Shown: piece by piece, positions 35,709 through 43,982 of the stretch
Numbering within the stretch: the first letter of the stretch is position 1
Layout: each line of letters starts with the position of its first letter
NCBI RefSeq assembly: GCF_000026225.1
Contig: NC_011740.1
Location: 4,402,001 to 4,466,000, forward strand
Reading direction: 5' to 3'
Origin: Escherichia fergusonii ATCC 35469
GTDB taxonomy: Bacteria; Pseudomonadota; Gammaproteobacteria; Enterobacterales; Enterobacteriaceae
Length of the DNA: 64,000 bases
Made by a program: the position numbers and the translations under genes
The notes under the pieces: model-generated
Seen by the model: the letters and a program-made list of their open reading frames with translations, nothing else
Databases searched by the model: none
What the model was told of the DNA's origin: nothing

Positions 35709-35740
35709 AAAAAAAAGCCCCTCAATTGAGGGGCTTTGTT
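35709..35740 (-). terminator. pyrBI attenuator
   Basis: Read on the minus strand, AGCCCCTCAATTGAGGGGCT followed by eight T residues is a strong Rho-independent terminator between pyrL and pyrB. Ribosomes translating pyrL close behind a polymerase that pauses at U-rich sites prevent hairpin formation when UTP is scarce. Confidence 0.9.
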
Positions 35741-35823
35741 TGGATGATCAACGGAAAGAAAAACGGCAGGCCTGCGCCCTTTTTCAGACGCGGTAAGACA
35801 AATTGTCGAACACACTGAGCCAT
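35722..35823 (-). CDS. pyrL: pyrBI operon leader peptide, short form
   Basis: 33-codon leader, MAQCVRQFVLPRL...PFFFPL...PLN, preceded by GGGAGGAAAT. The run encoding LPFFFPL is U-rich in RNA and acts as the UTP-sensitive pause region. K-12 PyrL is 44 residues and reads through the attenuator (…PLNRGAFF…). Here the codon after PLN is TGA where I recall CGA, so translation stops inside the terminator loop. Confidence 0.9.
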   Translation of the reverse strand: MAQCVRQFVLPRLKKGAGLPFFFPLIIQTKPLN

Positions 35824-35848
35824 ATTTCCTCCCGGCAAATTGCCCGGC

Positions 35849-35876
35849 ATTATACTCAGCTCTCAGAGAGGATCAA
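35849..35876 (-). promoter_or_regulatory. pyrBI promoter
   Basis: On the minus strand, TTGATC (-35, 35871-35876) and a perfect TATAAT (-10, 35849-35854) are separated by 16 bases, about 26 bases upstream of pyrL. Confidence 0.8.
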
Positions 35877-35912
35877 GAAGATGATGCAGTTATAAAGCAA
35901 GGCAAACGGTTA

Positions 35913-36401
35913 TCATGAATAAATATTCAATTTTAATAAATAATTAATCTGCTTGTGCACCAGGGCTGTGCGCTTCACCACACGTGGTGCGACCCATACA
36001 ATATTGCTGCCAGCAATCACGCCAAGAATTTCTGGCAAAGCATGGAAATCAAGGATTCGCGCTACTGCCCGACCATATCCGGCGACGGTATGGATAAGGA
36101 TAAATTCACCATTATGCTCAACACTCAGGACCATTTCAGCGACGGATCGACCTGCGTCAGGTGTGGGAAGTAATTGAGGATTCACCGAATAAATTTTTTG
36201 TCCTTTTGTATTTCTAATTTTTATGACTCCCAGCAATTTCAGTAGTCGTGAAACGGTTGACTGACTGATACTGTCAAAGCCATGGTTTTGCAAATCGCGG
36301 CGGATTTCCTCCTGCGAAAGATAACTTTTTTCGGTAATCAGGCGCTGACAGACCGCCAGTTGCTTCTTTTCTTTGGCGGAGTAATCATCGTATTCCTTCA
36401 T
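35913..36401 (-). CDS. ArgR-family regulator of the ADI cluster
   Basis: 162-residue paralogue of the arginine repressor. The N-terminal winged helix (SYLSQEEIRRDLQNHGF, ISQSTVSRLLKLLG) aligns well with ArgR. The C-terminal hexamerisation domain contains ILGVIAGSNIVWV, where E. coli ArgR has ILGTIAGDDTIF; the Asp-Asp pair that binds arginine in ArgR is Ser-Asn here. The start at 36401 (MKEYDDYSAK) has AAGGTG upstream; a longer in-frame start exists. It is the last gene of the arginine deiminase cluster. Salmonella has a similar gene at the same locus, as I recall. Confidence 0.88.
   Translation of the reverse strand: MKEYDDYSAKEKKQLAVCQRLITEKSYLSQEEIRRDLQNHGFDSISQSTVSRLLKLLGVIKIRNTKGQKIYSVNPQLLPTPDAGRSVAEMVLSVEHNGEFILIHTVAGYGRAVARILDFHALPEILGVIAGSNIVWVAPRVVKRTALVHKQINYLLKLNIYS
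35914..35952. promoter_or_regulatory. paired ARG boxes at the end of the argR-like gene
   Basis: TGAATAAATATTCA (35916-35929) is a perfect ARG-box core. A weaker one, TAAATAATTAATCT (35937-35950), has its centre exactly 21 bp away, the usual ARG-box pair spacing. They overlap the 3' end of the argR-like gene and lie roughly 65-105 bp upstream of the pyrBI transcription start expected from its promoter. Confidence 0.6.
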
Positions 36402-36448
36402 AGTGCACCTTTTATTTATTATTAATATCAATGTCCTGATGATATTTT

Positions 36449-36466
36449 TCACATTTTAAAATGTGA
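36449..36466. promoter_or_regulatory. perfect 18-bp palindrome upstream of the argR-like gene
   Basis: TCACATTTTAAAATGTGA lies about 50 bases upstream of the argR-like start, between the transporter terminator and the gene. The half-sites are in the opposite arrangement to a CRP site, so CRP is unlikely. An operator for an unidentified regulator is possible. Confidence 0.5.
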
Positions 36467-36498
36467 GAGTGGCTCATTTATCACTACACCAGATTTGA

Positions 36499-36520
36499 AG
36501 GCCGCTTTGATAAGCGGCCT
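36499..36520 (-). terminator. hairpin after the ADI transporter gene
   Basis: AGGCCGCTT-ATCA-AAGCGGCCT on the minus strand, a 9-bp stem seven bases after the transporter stop. There is only a short T-rich tail (TCAAATCT), so termination may be partial and the argR-like gene may be read from the operon. Confidence 0.6.
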
Positions 36521-36526
36521 GTCGCG

Positions 36527-37930
36527 TTAAATCATCGCGGCGATACTCAGCACAATCATATTCAACATCGTGAGAATCAGCAGTAGCGGTGCGACCCATT
36601 TCAGATAACGGACCCAGGGAACACGGGCAATCGCCAGACCGCCCATCACTACCGCAGAGGTTGGCGTAATTAAATTAACCACCCCGGAAGCGGACTGATA
36701 AGCGGTTACCACCAGATCGCGTTGTACATGAGCAAAATCAGCGAGTGGAGCCATTATTGGCATCGTTAACACTGCAAGGCCGGAAGATGAGGGAACCAGA
36801 AAAGAGAGCAATACTTCCAGCCAATAGGTCACGTTGATGAAAACAGTGGTGGAAAGCCCTGAGACCAGATTCTCCGCACTGTGCAGAATTGTGTGCGTAA
36901 TCATGCCGTTATCCATCACGACCACAATACCGCGGGCGATGCCGATAATCAGTGCCACACCAAGGAGATCCCGCGCGCCGTCAATAAAGGTGCTGGTGAA
37001 GGTTTCTTCGCCCATGCGGGCAATGACACCCACGATAACCGCAGCTGCCAGAAAGACAGCAGAGATTTCCGCCATCCACCAACCCAGTACCGCTACGCCG
37101 TAAATCATAAAGGCAAAGGATGCAGCAAAAAGTATCAGGATTGCTTTGCGCGTGGAGGTAAATTCCAGCATCGTTTCTGAACGATTTCCCAGAAAATGCG
37201 CCTGGTTTTCAGCCATCTTATCCGCCACGATAGAGCTTTCCGGGCTATTGCGAACTTTGCGGGCATAACGCATAACCCAGTAAACACAAATCACGTAGCC
37301 TACTAACAGCAAAATAACACGCAGCAAAATGCCCTGAGTAAAGGGGATCCCGGCGGCGTTGGCAGCAATGACGGTAGCAAATGGGTTAATGGTTGAGCCC
37401 AGCGTGCCAATGCCCGATCCCAATAACACGGTGGCGGCAGCGACCAGAGGATCAAAGCGGGCAGCCATCATGACGGGTACCAGCAACGTGTAGAAGGGGA
37501 GTGATTCTTCCGCCATCCCATAAATTGTACCGCCAGCAGCGAAGAGCGCCATCAGGATCGGAATCATCCACTCTTCCCGACCATTAAGGTGAGTTGTCAC
37601 TCGTTCGATACCGGCATCTATTGCCCCGGTTTTATTTACTACTCCCAAAAATCCACCGATGATCAGGACAAACAGCGCGACATCAATCGCTCCCGCAGTG
37701 TAGGTTTGATGGTTGTACAAGCCGTCGATGGGCGCTAACAGGACAGCAGTAATACCCTGTGGTTGTGCCTCAACAGGTGCGTAAGTGCCTGCAACAGGAA
37801 CTTCCTTTCCCAGTGCGGCATTTGTCACCATCTGATATTTTCCCGCAGGTACAACCCAGGTCATTGCCGCAACTAACGCAATCAGCACGAACAAGATGGT
37901 ATAAGCGGTGGGAAATTTGAATTTACCCAT
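36527..37930 (-). CDS. YfcC/DcuC-family basic amino acid transporter, probable arginine/ornithine exchanger
   Basis: 467-residue inner-membrane protein with about 12 hydrophobic helices, related to YfcC and the DcuC superfamily. Motifs include EESLPFYTLLVPVM, GSGIGTLGSTINPFAT and the C-terminal TPTSAVVMGGLAIARV. The start at 37930 has GGAG at good spacing. Position in an arginine deiminase cluster predicts arginine uptake in exchange for ornithine, the job done by ArcD elsewhere; substrate specificity cannot be read from the sequence. The gene lies 56 bases downstream of arcB. Confidence 0.82.
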   Translation of the reverse strand: MGKFKFPTAYTILFVLIALVAAMTWVVPAGKYQMVTNAALGKEVPVAGTYAPVEAQPQGITAVLLAPIDGLYNHQTYTAGAIDVALFVLIIGGFLGVVNKTGAIDAGIERVTTHLNGREEWMIPILMALFAAGGTIYGMAEESLPFYTLLVPVMMAARFDPLVAAATVLLGSGIGTLGSTINPFATVIAANAAGIPFTQGILLRVILLLVGYVICVYWVMRYARKVRNSPESSIVADKMAENQAHFLGNRSETMLEFTSTRKAILILFAASFAFMIYGVAVLGWWMAEISAVFLAAAVIVGVIARMGEETFTSTFIDGARDLLGVALIIGIARGIVVVMDNGMITHTILHSAENLVSGLSTTVFINVTYWLEVLLSFLVPSSSGLAVLTMPIMAPLADFAHVQRDLVVTAYQSASGVVNLITPTSAVVMGGLAIARVPWVRYLKWVAPLLLILTMLNMIVLSIAAMI

Positions 37931-37986
37931 AATGTGATCTCCATAATCACGGGCATACGCCACTCGTCGACGTATGCCCGTCAGGG

Positions 37987-38991
37987 TTAGTCGCCGAGAG
38001 TTGCTACCATCACCGCTTTAATGGTGTGCATCCGGTTTTCTGCTTCATCGAAAACAATGGAGTGGGCAGATTCAAAAACCTCTTCAGTAACTTCCAGTCC
38101 TTTGAGGCCGTAGGCCATCTCGATCTCGCGCCCTACTGTGGTGTGCTCATTATGGAAGGCGGGCAGGCAGTGCATAAATTTAACTTCAGGGTTACGCGTG
38201 GCAGTAATCACCTGTTGATTGATCTGATAAGGTGTCATCAGACTCACTCGTTCTGCCCAGGCTTCTTTTGGCTCTCCCATAGAAACCCAAACATCCGTAT
38301 AGAGAAAATCAACGTCGTATACGCCTTCTTCCACATCCTCTGTCAGGGTGATTCTCGCCCCAGTCACGCTGGCGATCTCACGGCATTGTGTTACCAGCGC
38401 TTCATCTGGCCAGAAAGATTTTTGTGCCACCAGACGGATATCCATCCCCATTTTTGCAGCACCAACCATCAGCGAGTTCCCCATGTTATTTCGGGCATCA
38501 CCAAGATAGGCAAAGCTCAGCTCTGGCAGCGTTTTGCCTGGCGCATGCTCCAGCATGGTCATTAAATCTGCGAGGATCTGTGTCGGGTGAAATTCATTGG
38601 TCAGTCCGTTCCATACCGGAACACCAGCGAACTCACCTAATTCTTCAACGATATTCTGACCATAACCGCGATACTCAATACCGTCATACATGCGTCCGAG
38701 TACGCGAGCGGTATCTTTCATTGATTCTTTATGGCCGATTTGTGAGCCGCTGGGGCCGATGTAAGTCACCTGCGCACCTTGATCAAAGGCCGCGACTTCA
38801 AAGGCACAGCGGGTACGGGTAGAGGATTTTTCAAAAATCAACGCAATGTTTTTACCGACCAGCGTTTGTTTTTCGTTTCCAGATTTCTTGGCGGCTTTAA
38901 GATTGATAGCCAAATCAATCAGGTATTGAATCTCTGCAGGGGTGTAATCAAGCAGCTTAAGAAAATTACGGTTTTTCAGTGAAGTAGCCAT
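37987..38991 (-). CDS. arcB: catabolic ornithine carbamoyltransferase
   Basis: 334-residue transcarbamylase with the carbamoyl-phosphate loop SSTRTRCAFE, HPTQILADL and the ornithine-site HCLPAFHN. In the ADI pathway it runs in the phosphorolytic direction: citrulline + Pi to ornithine + carbamoyl phosphate. Location between arcC and the transporter supports the catabolic role. It is clearly related to, but distinct from, ArgI 4 kb away. The start at 38991 gives MATSLKNRNFL. Confidence 0.92.
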   Translation of the reverse strand: MATSLKNRNFLKLLDYTPAEIQYLIDLAINLKAAKKSGNEKQTLVGKNIALIFEKSSTRTRCAFEVAAFDQGAQVTYIGPSGSQIGHKESMKDTARVLGRMYDGIEYRGYGQNIVEELGEFAGVPVWNGLTNEFHPTQILADLMTMLEHAPGKTLPELSFAYLGDARNNMGNSLMVGAAKMGMDIRLVAQKSFWPDEALVTQCREIASVTGARITLTEDVEEGVYDVDFLYTDVWVSMGEPKEAWAERVSLMTPYQINQQVITATRNPEVKFMHCLPAFHNEHTTVGREIEMAYGLKGLEVTEEVFESAHSIVFDEAENRMHTIKAVMVATLGD

Positions 38992-39014
38992 GGGTATGTC
39001 CTTATAAAAATAGA

Positions 39015-39947
39015 TCAAGCGTGGTTATGGGTGGTATCAAGGCGAATAAGAGTGCCTTTGTCTCCGGCGAGAATTTCCGGACCATCTGCAAGAGAGCCGA
39101 TCCCCGCAATGCCCCGGCACTGACTAACAAACTTTGCGCAGGCGGTGACTTTGGGCCCCATAGACCCGGCATCAAATTGCATTTCGTTGAGTAATTCCGG
39201 CGTGACCTGGGCCAGCGGGCGTTGGGTTGGCTTGCCCCAGTCGAGATATACTGCTTCCGCATCAGTGAGGATCAACAAGGCGTCAGCATGGATCTGACTT
39301 GCCAGTAGCGCGGCTGAAAGGTCTTTGTCGATCACCGCTTCAATCCCATGGTATCCATCGGCTTTTTCAACCACTGGAACACCACCGCCACCATTACAGA
39401 TCACCAGATGATCGTGGGCGATCAGTGTCTGGATGGCATCCTGCTCGACGATGCGTTTAGGCTGTGGAGAAGGTACGACCCGGCGGAAAGAGTGGCCATC
39501 TGCTTTGAAAATCCAGCCTTTTTCTGCCTGTAGTACCTGAGATTGAGCATGGTCATAAATTGGGCCGATGTACTTAGTTGGGTTACTGAAGGCAGGATCG
39601 TTGGCATCCACTTCAACCTGTGTCAGCAACACGCTGATCTCACGTTGTGGTAGTTGATTTTTCAGCGCCTGTTGTAGCATGTAGCCGATCATCCCCTGGC
39701 TTTCGGCCCCCAGAATGTCGAGTGGATAGGGAGCGACATGGGCATAGGCGCTGTTTTGAAGTGCCAGAAGTCCAACTTGTGGGCCATTCCCGTGAACCAG
39801 TACAACCCGCCAGTGTTGAGTCAGTTGGGCGATAGTTTTAACCGCTAGATCGATATTTTTACGTTGGATTTCTGCTTCGAGTGGTTCGCCTCGTTTAAGC
39901 AGGGCATTACCGCCGAGAGCGATAACCAGTGTTGGTTTGTTTTCCAT
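39015..39947 (-). CDS. arcC: carbamate kinase
   Basis: 310-residue amino acid kinase-fold enzyme that makes ATP from carbamoyl phosphate + ADP. The N-terminal phosphate loop is VIALGGNALLKRG; HGNGPQVGL and CNGGGGVPVV are carbamate kinase signatures, and DKDLSAALLA is the expected C-terminal motif. The start at 39947 follows TAAGGAAGACATC. It lies between arcA and arcB in the operon. Confidence 0.95.
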   Translation of the reverse strand: MENKPTLVIALGGNALLKRGEPLEAEIQRKNIDLAVKTIAQLTQHWRVVLVHGNGPQVGLLALQNSAYAHVAPYPLDILGAESQGMIGYMLQQALKNQLPQREISVLLTQVEVDANDPAFSNPTKYIGPIYDHAQSQVLQAEKGWIFKADGHSFRRVVPSPQPKRIVEQDAIQTLIAHDHLVICNGGGGVPVVEKADGYHGIEAVIDKDLSAALLASQIHADALLILTDAEAVYLDWGKPTQRPLAQVTPELLNEMQFDAGSMGPKVTACAKFVSQCRGIAGIGSLADGPEILAGDKGTLIRLDTTHNHA

Positions 39948-39957
39948 GATGTCTTCC

Positions 39958-41181
39958 TTAGATACCGTCACGATGCAAAGGGCAGCTCATGCAACGTGCG
40001 CCGCCACGTCCGCGGCCTAATTCATCACCGGGGATGGGTAAAACCGTGATGCCTGCTTTGTCATATTTTTCGTTAGTCCAGATGTTGCGCTCGTAGCCCA
40101 CTACCACTCCCGGCCGAAGCGTGAGCACATTGTTAGCGTCATTCCACTGTTCGCGTTCTGCCTCAAAGGCATCACCACCCGTGGTGATTAAACGTACCTG
40201 GTCAATACCGAGGGCTTTTTCGATAGCATGGAGGAGTGTGCTTTCTTGAGTACGTTTCAGGCCGCCGTGACCGTCAGGCGTTAGCGTCCAGCAATTAACA
40301 TCCGGGCGCACAACTTCGGGATAAACCGAGAAGGTGTCGATATCGATATGAGTCATAACGGTGTCAAGATGCATACAGGAGCGGTGTTTAGGCAGTTCAA
40401 CAGCGATCACCCTTTCAGCCTGACGATGTTTAAACAATGCCTGAGCAAGAAACTCGATTCCTTGTGGCGTGGTGCGTTCAGACATGCCGATCAACACGGC
40501 CCCCCGACCAATCACCAGCACATCACCACCTTCTAACGTGGCGTGGTCATAATTAATATTCTCGTCGCCGAAATATTTAATAAATTCGCCGCCAGCAAAT
40601 TGTGGATGCCAGCGATAAATAGCGCGTAGATTATTGGTTTCACGTTGGCGAGCAGGTTTTGCCATTGGATTAATAGATACACCGTTATAAATCCAACATG
40701 AGGTATCACGCGTAAATAAATGATTCGGTAACGGCTTCATAATGAAATCATTAATATCGTGGGTATCAACCACCATATTTTTAATTGAGGCGGGAATTTC
40801 ACCATAAGTCAGCCCACCACTTAAATGACGAGCAAGGTCCCGGTGTGACATCTCTGCAAGCCAGGCGCGAACGTCAGTAGCAAACGTAGGGCCGAGTCGG
40901 TAATCTGAGATTTGCGTTTCCAGTAACCAGTTTTTGGCTTCCGTGATATCTAATGTTTGTGTTAGTAAATCAGTGAGTAAAAGAACTTCTATCCCTTGCT
41001 GGCGCAGCGTGTTGGCGAAAATATCATGCTCTTCACCTGCCCGCTCAACGGACAATACATCGTCAAATAACAACTCCTGGCAATTGGATGGTGTTAGACG
41101 TTTCAGACTGAGATTTGGGCGATGCAACATAACGCTGCGTAGTTGTCCAATTTCAGAACCAACATAATGCTTTTCCATCAT
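39958..41181 (-). CDS. arcA: arginine deiminase
   Basis: 407-residue enzyme that hydrolyses arginine to citrulline and ammonia. The catalytic cysteine lies in the C-terminal [16 protein letters not shown] (last cysteine, about 400). Other conserved sites are [18 protein letters not shown] and [10 protein letters not shown], which holds the catalytic histidine. Two adjacent ATG codons start the gene after AAAGGAAT; either is possible. It is the first gene of arcA-arcC-arcB-transporter. Ammonia production helps acid resistance and the pathway yields ATP without respiration. Confidence 0.96.
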
Positions 41182-41854
41182 TATTCCTTTAACACTTTTT
41201 CAAAAATAAAGAGGAGATGGCTGCAAACAAATTAAATGCTTGTAGTCAGGTCTGTTCAGTAATTTTCAGATGCAATGATTCAGTTTATTTCTTCCAGGAA
41301 ATGTGACGACTTTCACACCAGTGGTGATATTAATAATCGAAGTTAATAATATTTGATGCGGTTCGGATAAATGATAAAAAGACAAAATACGATAATGCAT
41401 TAATACGCAAATATACGCAGAGTTATTCTTCGTTGTTAATTGATTGTTTTATTTTGAGGAAATGTGTTTGAGTATAACGCATTGATATTTATGTATATTT
41501 TAATATTTATTGCATATCTATGCGAAAGGATAAGGTGATTATTTTTCACAGCAAGATTTTCACGGGATAACTATGACAGCACGGACATTAAAAGCTAAGA
41601 AAATGAACTGTGATCTGACTGAGAGTTTTCTTTTAACGTATGCAATAACAAGGTATTAGGACCAAAACACATAGCTAAGTTATAAGATTTATGCAGCAAA
41701 ATTGCATACAAAATTACTCATGCTTAACATCAGTACAACATCTCCAGCAATAAACATGCGCAAGGGCAAAACCTGATGATTTTGCTGTGGTGAGAGGTGG
41801 CTTTTTTTCGTATAAGGAAAGAAGTGAAACACTGTTTTAATAAAGGAAGATATT
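41182..41854. promoter_or_regulatory. divergent control region of arcA and tabA
   Basis: This 673-bp AT-rich non-coding interval separates two divergent units. A perfect CRP core TGTGA-N6-TCACA (41302-41317) lies 120 bp before arcA. Partial ARG-box-like elements are TGCATTAATACGCA (41396-41409) and TGCATATCTATGCG (41511-41524). AAAGGAAGATATT precedes tabA. No convincing gene is seen; a 60-codon minus-strand frame has no ribosome binding site. Regulation by CRP and an ArgR-type protein is inferred. Confidence 0.6.
41299..41320 (-). promoter_or_regulatory. CRP site upstream of arcA
   Basis: AAATGTGACGACTTTCACAC, with both consensus half-sites TGTGA and TCACA six bases apart. Activation by CRP-cAMP would tie arginine catabolism to carbon limitation. 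Confidence 0.7.
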
Positions 41855-42307
41855 ATGATTGTTGGCAACATCCATCACTTACAATCCTGGCTGCCGGAAG
41901 AACTTCGCGAAGCAATTGAGTACATCAAATCACATGTCAGCGATGAGACAGCAAAAGGTAAGCACGCTATTGACGGCGACCGTCTGTTTTATCTGATTTC
42001 TGAGGATACGACTGAACCAGGTGAACTGCGTCGTGCTGAGTATCATGCTCGTTATCTCGATATCCAGATTGTGTTGAAAGGTCAGGAAGGGATGACATTT
42101 AGCACGCAACCAGCAGGCGCACCAGAGACTGACTGGCTGGCAGATAAAGATATTGCTTTTATCGCGCAGGGAATCGATGAAAAAACAGTGATTCTTAATG
42201 AAGGGGATTTTGTCGTTTTCTATCCTGGCGAAGTTCACAAACCGCTTTGTGCGGTGGGAGCTCCCGCTCAGGTACGGAAAGCAGTAGTTAAGCTATTAAA
42301 AGCGTAA
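41855..42307 (+). CDS. tabA: YhcH/YjgK/YiaL-family protein TabA
   Basis: 150-residue cupin-like protein of the YhcH/YjgK/YiaL (DUF386) family. In K-12 TabA (YjgK) is a toxin-antitoxin-regulated biofilm gene; its biochemical function is not settled. The conserved core EYHARYLDIQIVLKG and GDFVVFYPGEVHKP, with histidine and glutamate metal ligands, is intact. The N-terminal third differs from K-12 more than the rest. It faces away from arcA and converges on argI. Confidence 0.9.
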   Translation: MIVGNIHHLQSWLPEELREAIEYIKSHVSDETAKGKHAIDGDRLFYLISEDTTEPGELRRAEYHARYLDIQIVLKGQEGMTFSTQPAGAPETDWLADKDIAFIAQGIDEKTVILNEGDFVVFYPGEVHKPLCAVGAPAQVRKAVVKLLKA

Positions 42308-42351
42308 GCGATCACTGCCGGGGGCGACCAATGCCGCCGCCCGGCAAAACG

Positions 42352-43356
42352 TCATTTTGCTAAAGTAGCGACCATAATAGCTTTTATGGTGTGCATCCGG
42401 TTTTCTGCCTGGTCAAAGACAATACTTGCCGGAGATTCAAAGACTTCATCGGTGACTTCCATTCCACCATACAGACCAAATTCTGCGGCCATTTTTTTAC
42501 CCAGCGTGGTTTGATCATCATGAAATGCAGGCAGACAGTGGAGGAACTTAACCTGCGAATTACCGGTCAGGGCCATCATTTTGCTATTCACCTGGTAGTC
42601 ACGCAGCAGGGCAATACGCTCCGCCCATTTCTCTTTGGGCTCACCCATAGATACCCAGACATCGGTATAGATAAAGTCTGCGCCTTTAACCCCAGAGGCG
42701 ATATCTTCCGTCAAGGTGATTTTACCCCCGTGTTTTTGTGCCAAAGCACTGCATTCGGCGACCAGCGATGCTTCCGGCCAGCAGGCTTTTGGCGCGACTA
42801 AACGCAGATCCAGCCCGGTCAACGCCGCAGCTTCCAGCATTGAGTTCCCCATGTTGTTACGAGCATCTCCGGCGTATACCAGCGTCATTTCATTGAACGC
42901 TTTACCTGGCAGATGTTCCTGCATCGTGAGGAGATCTGCCAGCAGCTGTGTCGGGTGAAACTCATCCGTCAGGCCATTCCACACAGGTACTCCCGCATAT
43001 TCAGCCAGTGTTTCGACAATTTCCTGACCGTAGCCGCGATACTGAATCCCGTCGTACATCCGACCAAGAACACGAGCCGTATCTTTAATCGATTCTTTAT
43101 GACCGATCTGGCTACCGCTTGAACCGAGATAAGTGACACGTGCCCCTTGATCATATGCGGCAACTTCGAAAGAGCATCGTGTACGAGTCGAGTCTTTTTC
43201 GAAGATGAGCGCGATATTTTTACCCGTTAATTTGGCTTCTTCAGTGCCGTTTTTCTTCGCGGATTTTAGTGTTGCGGCAAGTTGCAGCAGGGTAGTGAGT
43301 TCTGAAGAGGTAAAATCGAGTAACTTCAAAAAATGCTTCTGATAAAAACTGGACAT
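42352..43356 (-). CDS. argI: anabolic ornithine carbamoyltransferase
   Basis: 334-residue enzyme that makes citrulline from ornithine and carbamoyl phosphate in arginine synthesis. Motifs are DSTRTRCSFE, HPTQLLADLL and the ornithine site HCLPAFHDD. The start at 43356 gives MSSFYQKHFL. It differs from the K-12 ArgI I remember at many positions, mostly in the N-terminal 40 residues and around 180-300, far more than neighbouring housekeeping proteins do. Two perfect ARG boxes lie just upstream. Confidence 0.95.
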   Translation of the reverse strand: MSSFYQKHFLKLLDFTSSELTTLLQLAATLKSAKKNGTEEAKLTGKNIALIFEKDSTRTRCSFEVAAYDQGARVTYLGSSGSQIGHKESIKDTARVLGRMYDGIQYRGYGQEIVETLAEYAGVPVWNGLTDEFHPTQLLADLLTMQEHLPGKAFNEMTLVYAGDARNNMGNSMLEAAALTGLDLRLVAPKACWPEASLVAECSALAQKHGGKITLTEDIASGVKGADFIYTDVWVSMGEPKEKWAERIALLRDYQVNSKMMALTGNSQVKFLHCLPAFHDDQTTLGKKMAAEFGLYGGMEVTDEVFESPASIVFDQAENRMHTIKAIMVATLAK

Positions 43357-43382
43357 ACTTCCCTCCCATGGCATACGCCTTT

Positions 43383-43421
43383 GATGAATTAAAATTCAAT
43401 CTATATGAATGATTATTCATT
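43383..43421 (-). promoter_or_regulatory. tandem ARG boxes of argI
   Basis: Cores TGAATTAAAATTCA (43385-43398) and TGAATGATTATTCA (43406-43419) have centres 21 bp apart. Both match the ArgR operator consensus perfectly, so argI should be repressed by ArgR-arginine. Confidence 0.9.
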
Positions 43422-43518
43422 TGCAAGCTTGATAAATAAAACTTTGTGACAAAGGTGGAGGCATTGTCAGGGGTGTGTGACAATAAGAGTATCGGCAGGA
43501 CATTAAGAGGAAAGAGCC

Positions 43519-43935
43519 ATGGCAAACCCGGAACTACTGGAAGAGCAGCGTGAAGAGACGCGTCTGATTATTGAAGAATTACTGGAAGATGGCAGCGATC
43601 CAGATGCGCTGTACACCATTGAGCACCATCTTTCCGCAGACGACCTTGAAACGCTGGAGAAAGCAGCGGTAGAGGCGTTTAAACTCGGATATGAAGTCAC
43701 CGATCCGGAAGAACTGGAAGTAGAAGATGGTGATGTGGTGATTTGCTGCGACATCCTCAGCGAATGCGCCCTGAATGCCGACCTGATTGATGCTCAGGTG
43801 GAACAACTGATGACGCTGGCGGAGAAATTTGACGTCGAGTACGACGGTTGGGGCACTTACTTTGAAGATCCAAATGGTGAAGATGGCGACGATGAAGAGT
43901 ACATCGACGATGACGATGACGGTGTTCGCCACTAA
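43519..43935 (+). CDS. rraB: regulator of ribonuclease E activity B
   Basis: 138-residue acidic protein that binds RNase E and inhibits decay of a subset of mRNAs. The C-terminal tail is almost entirely Asp/Glu (EDGDDEEYIDDDDD). The ATG follows AGAGGAAAGAGCC. It is divergent from argI and followed by a strong terminator. Confidence 0.96.
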   Translation: MANPELLEEQREETRLIIEELLEDGSDPDALYTIEHHLSADDLETLEKAAVEAFKLGYEVTDPEELEVEDGDVVICCDILSECALNADLIDAQVEQLMTLAEKFDVEYDGWGTYFEDPNGEDGDDEEYIDDDDDGVRH

Positions 43936-43950
43936 TTAATGGATTGAAAT

Positions 43951-43982
43951 GCCCGATAGCTCACACTGTCGGGCATTTTTTT
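43951..43982 (+). terminator. terminator after rraB
   Basis: GCCCGATAG-CTCACA-CTGTCGGGC followed by ATTTTTTTT; it may also serve the convergent yjgM. Confidence 0.9.

Noticed and set aside
36449..36466. CRP site at the palindrome before the argR-like gene
   Set aside because: The half-sites read TCACA...TGTGA, the reverse of the CRP order TGTGA...TCACA.
41689..41871. 60-codon minus-strand frame in the arcA-tabA control region
   Set aside because: No ribosome binding site, and it overlaps the tabA start region.
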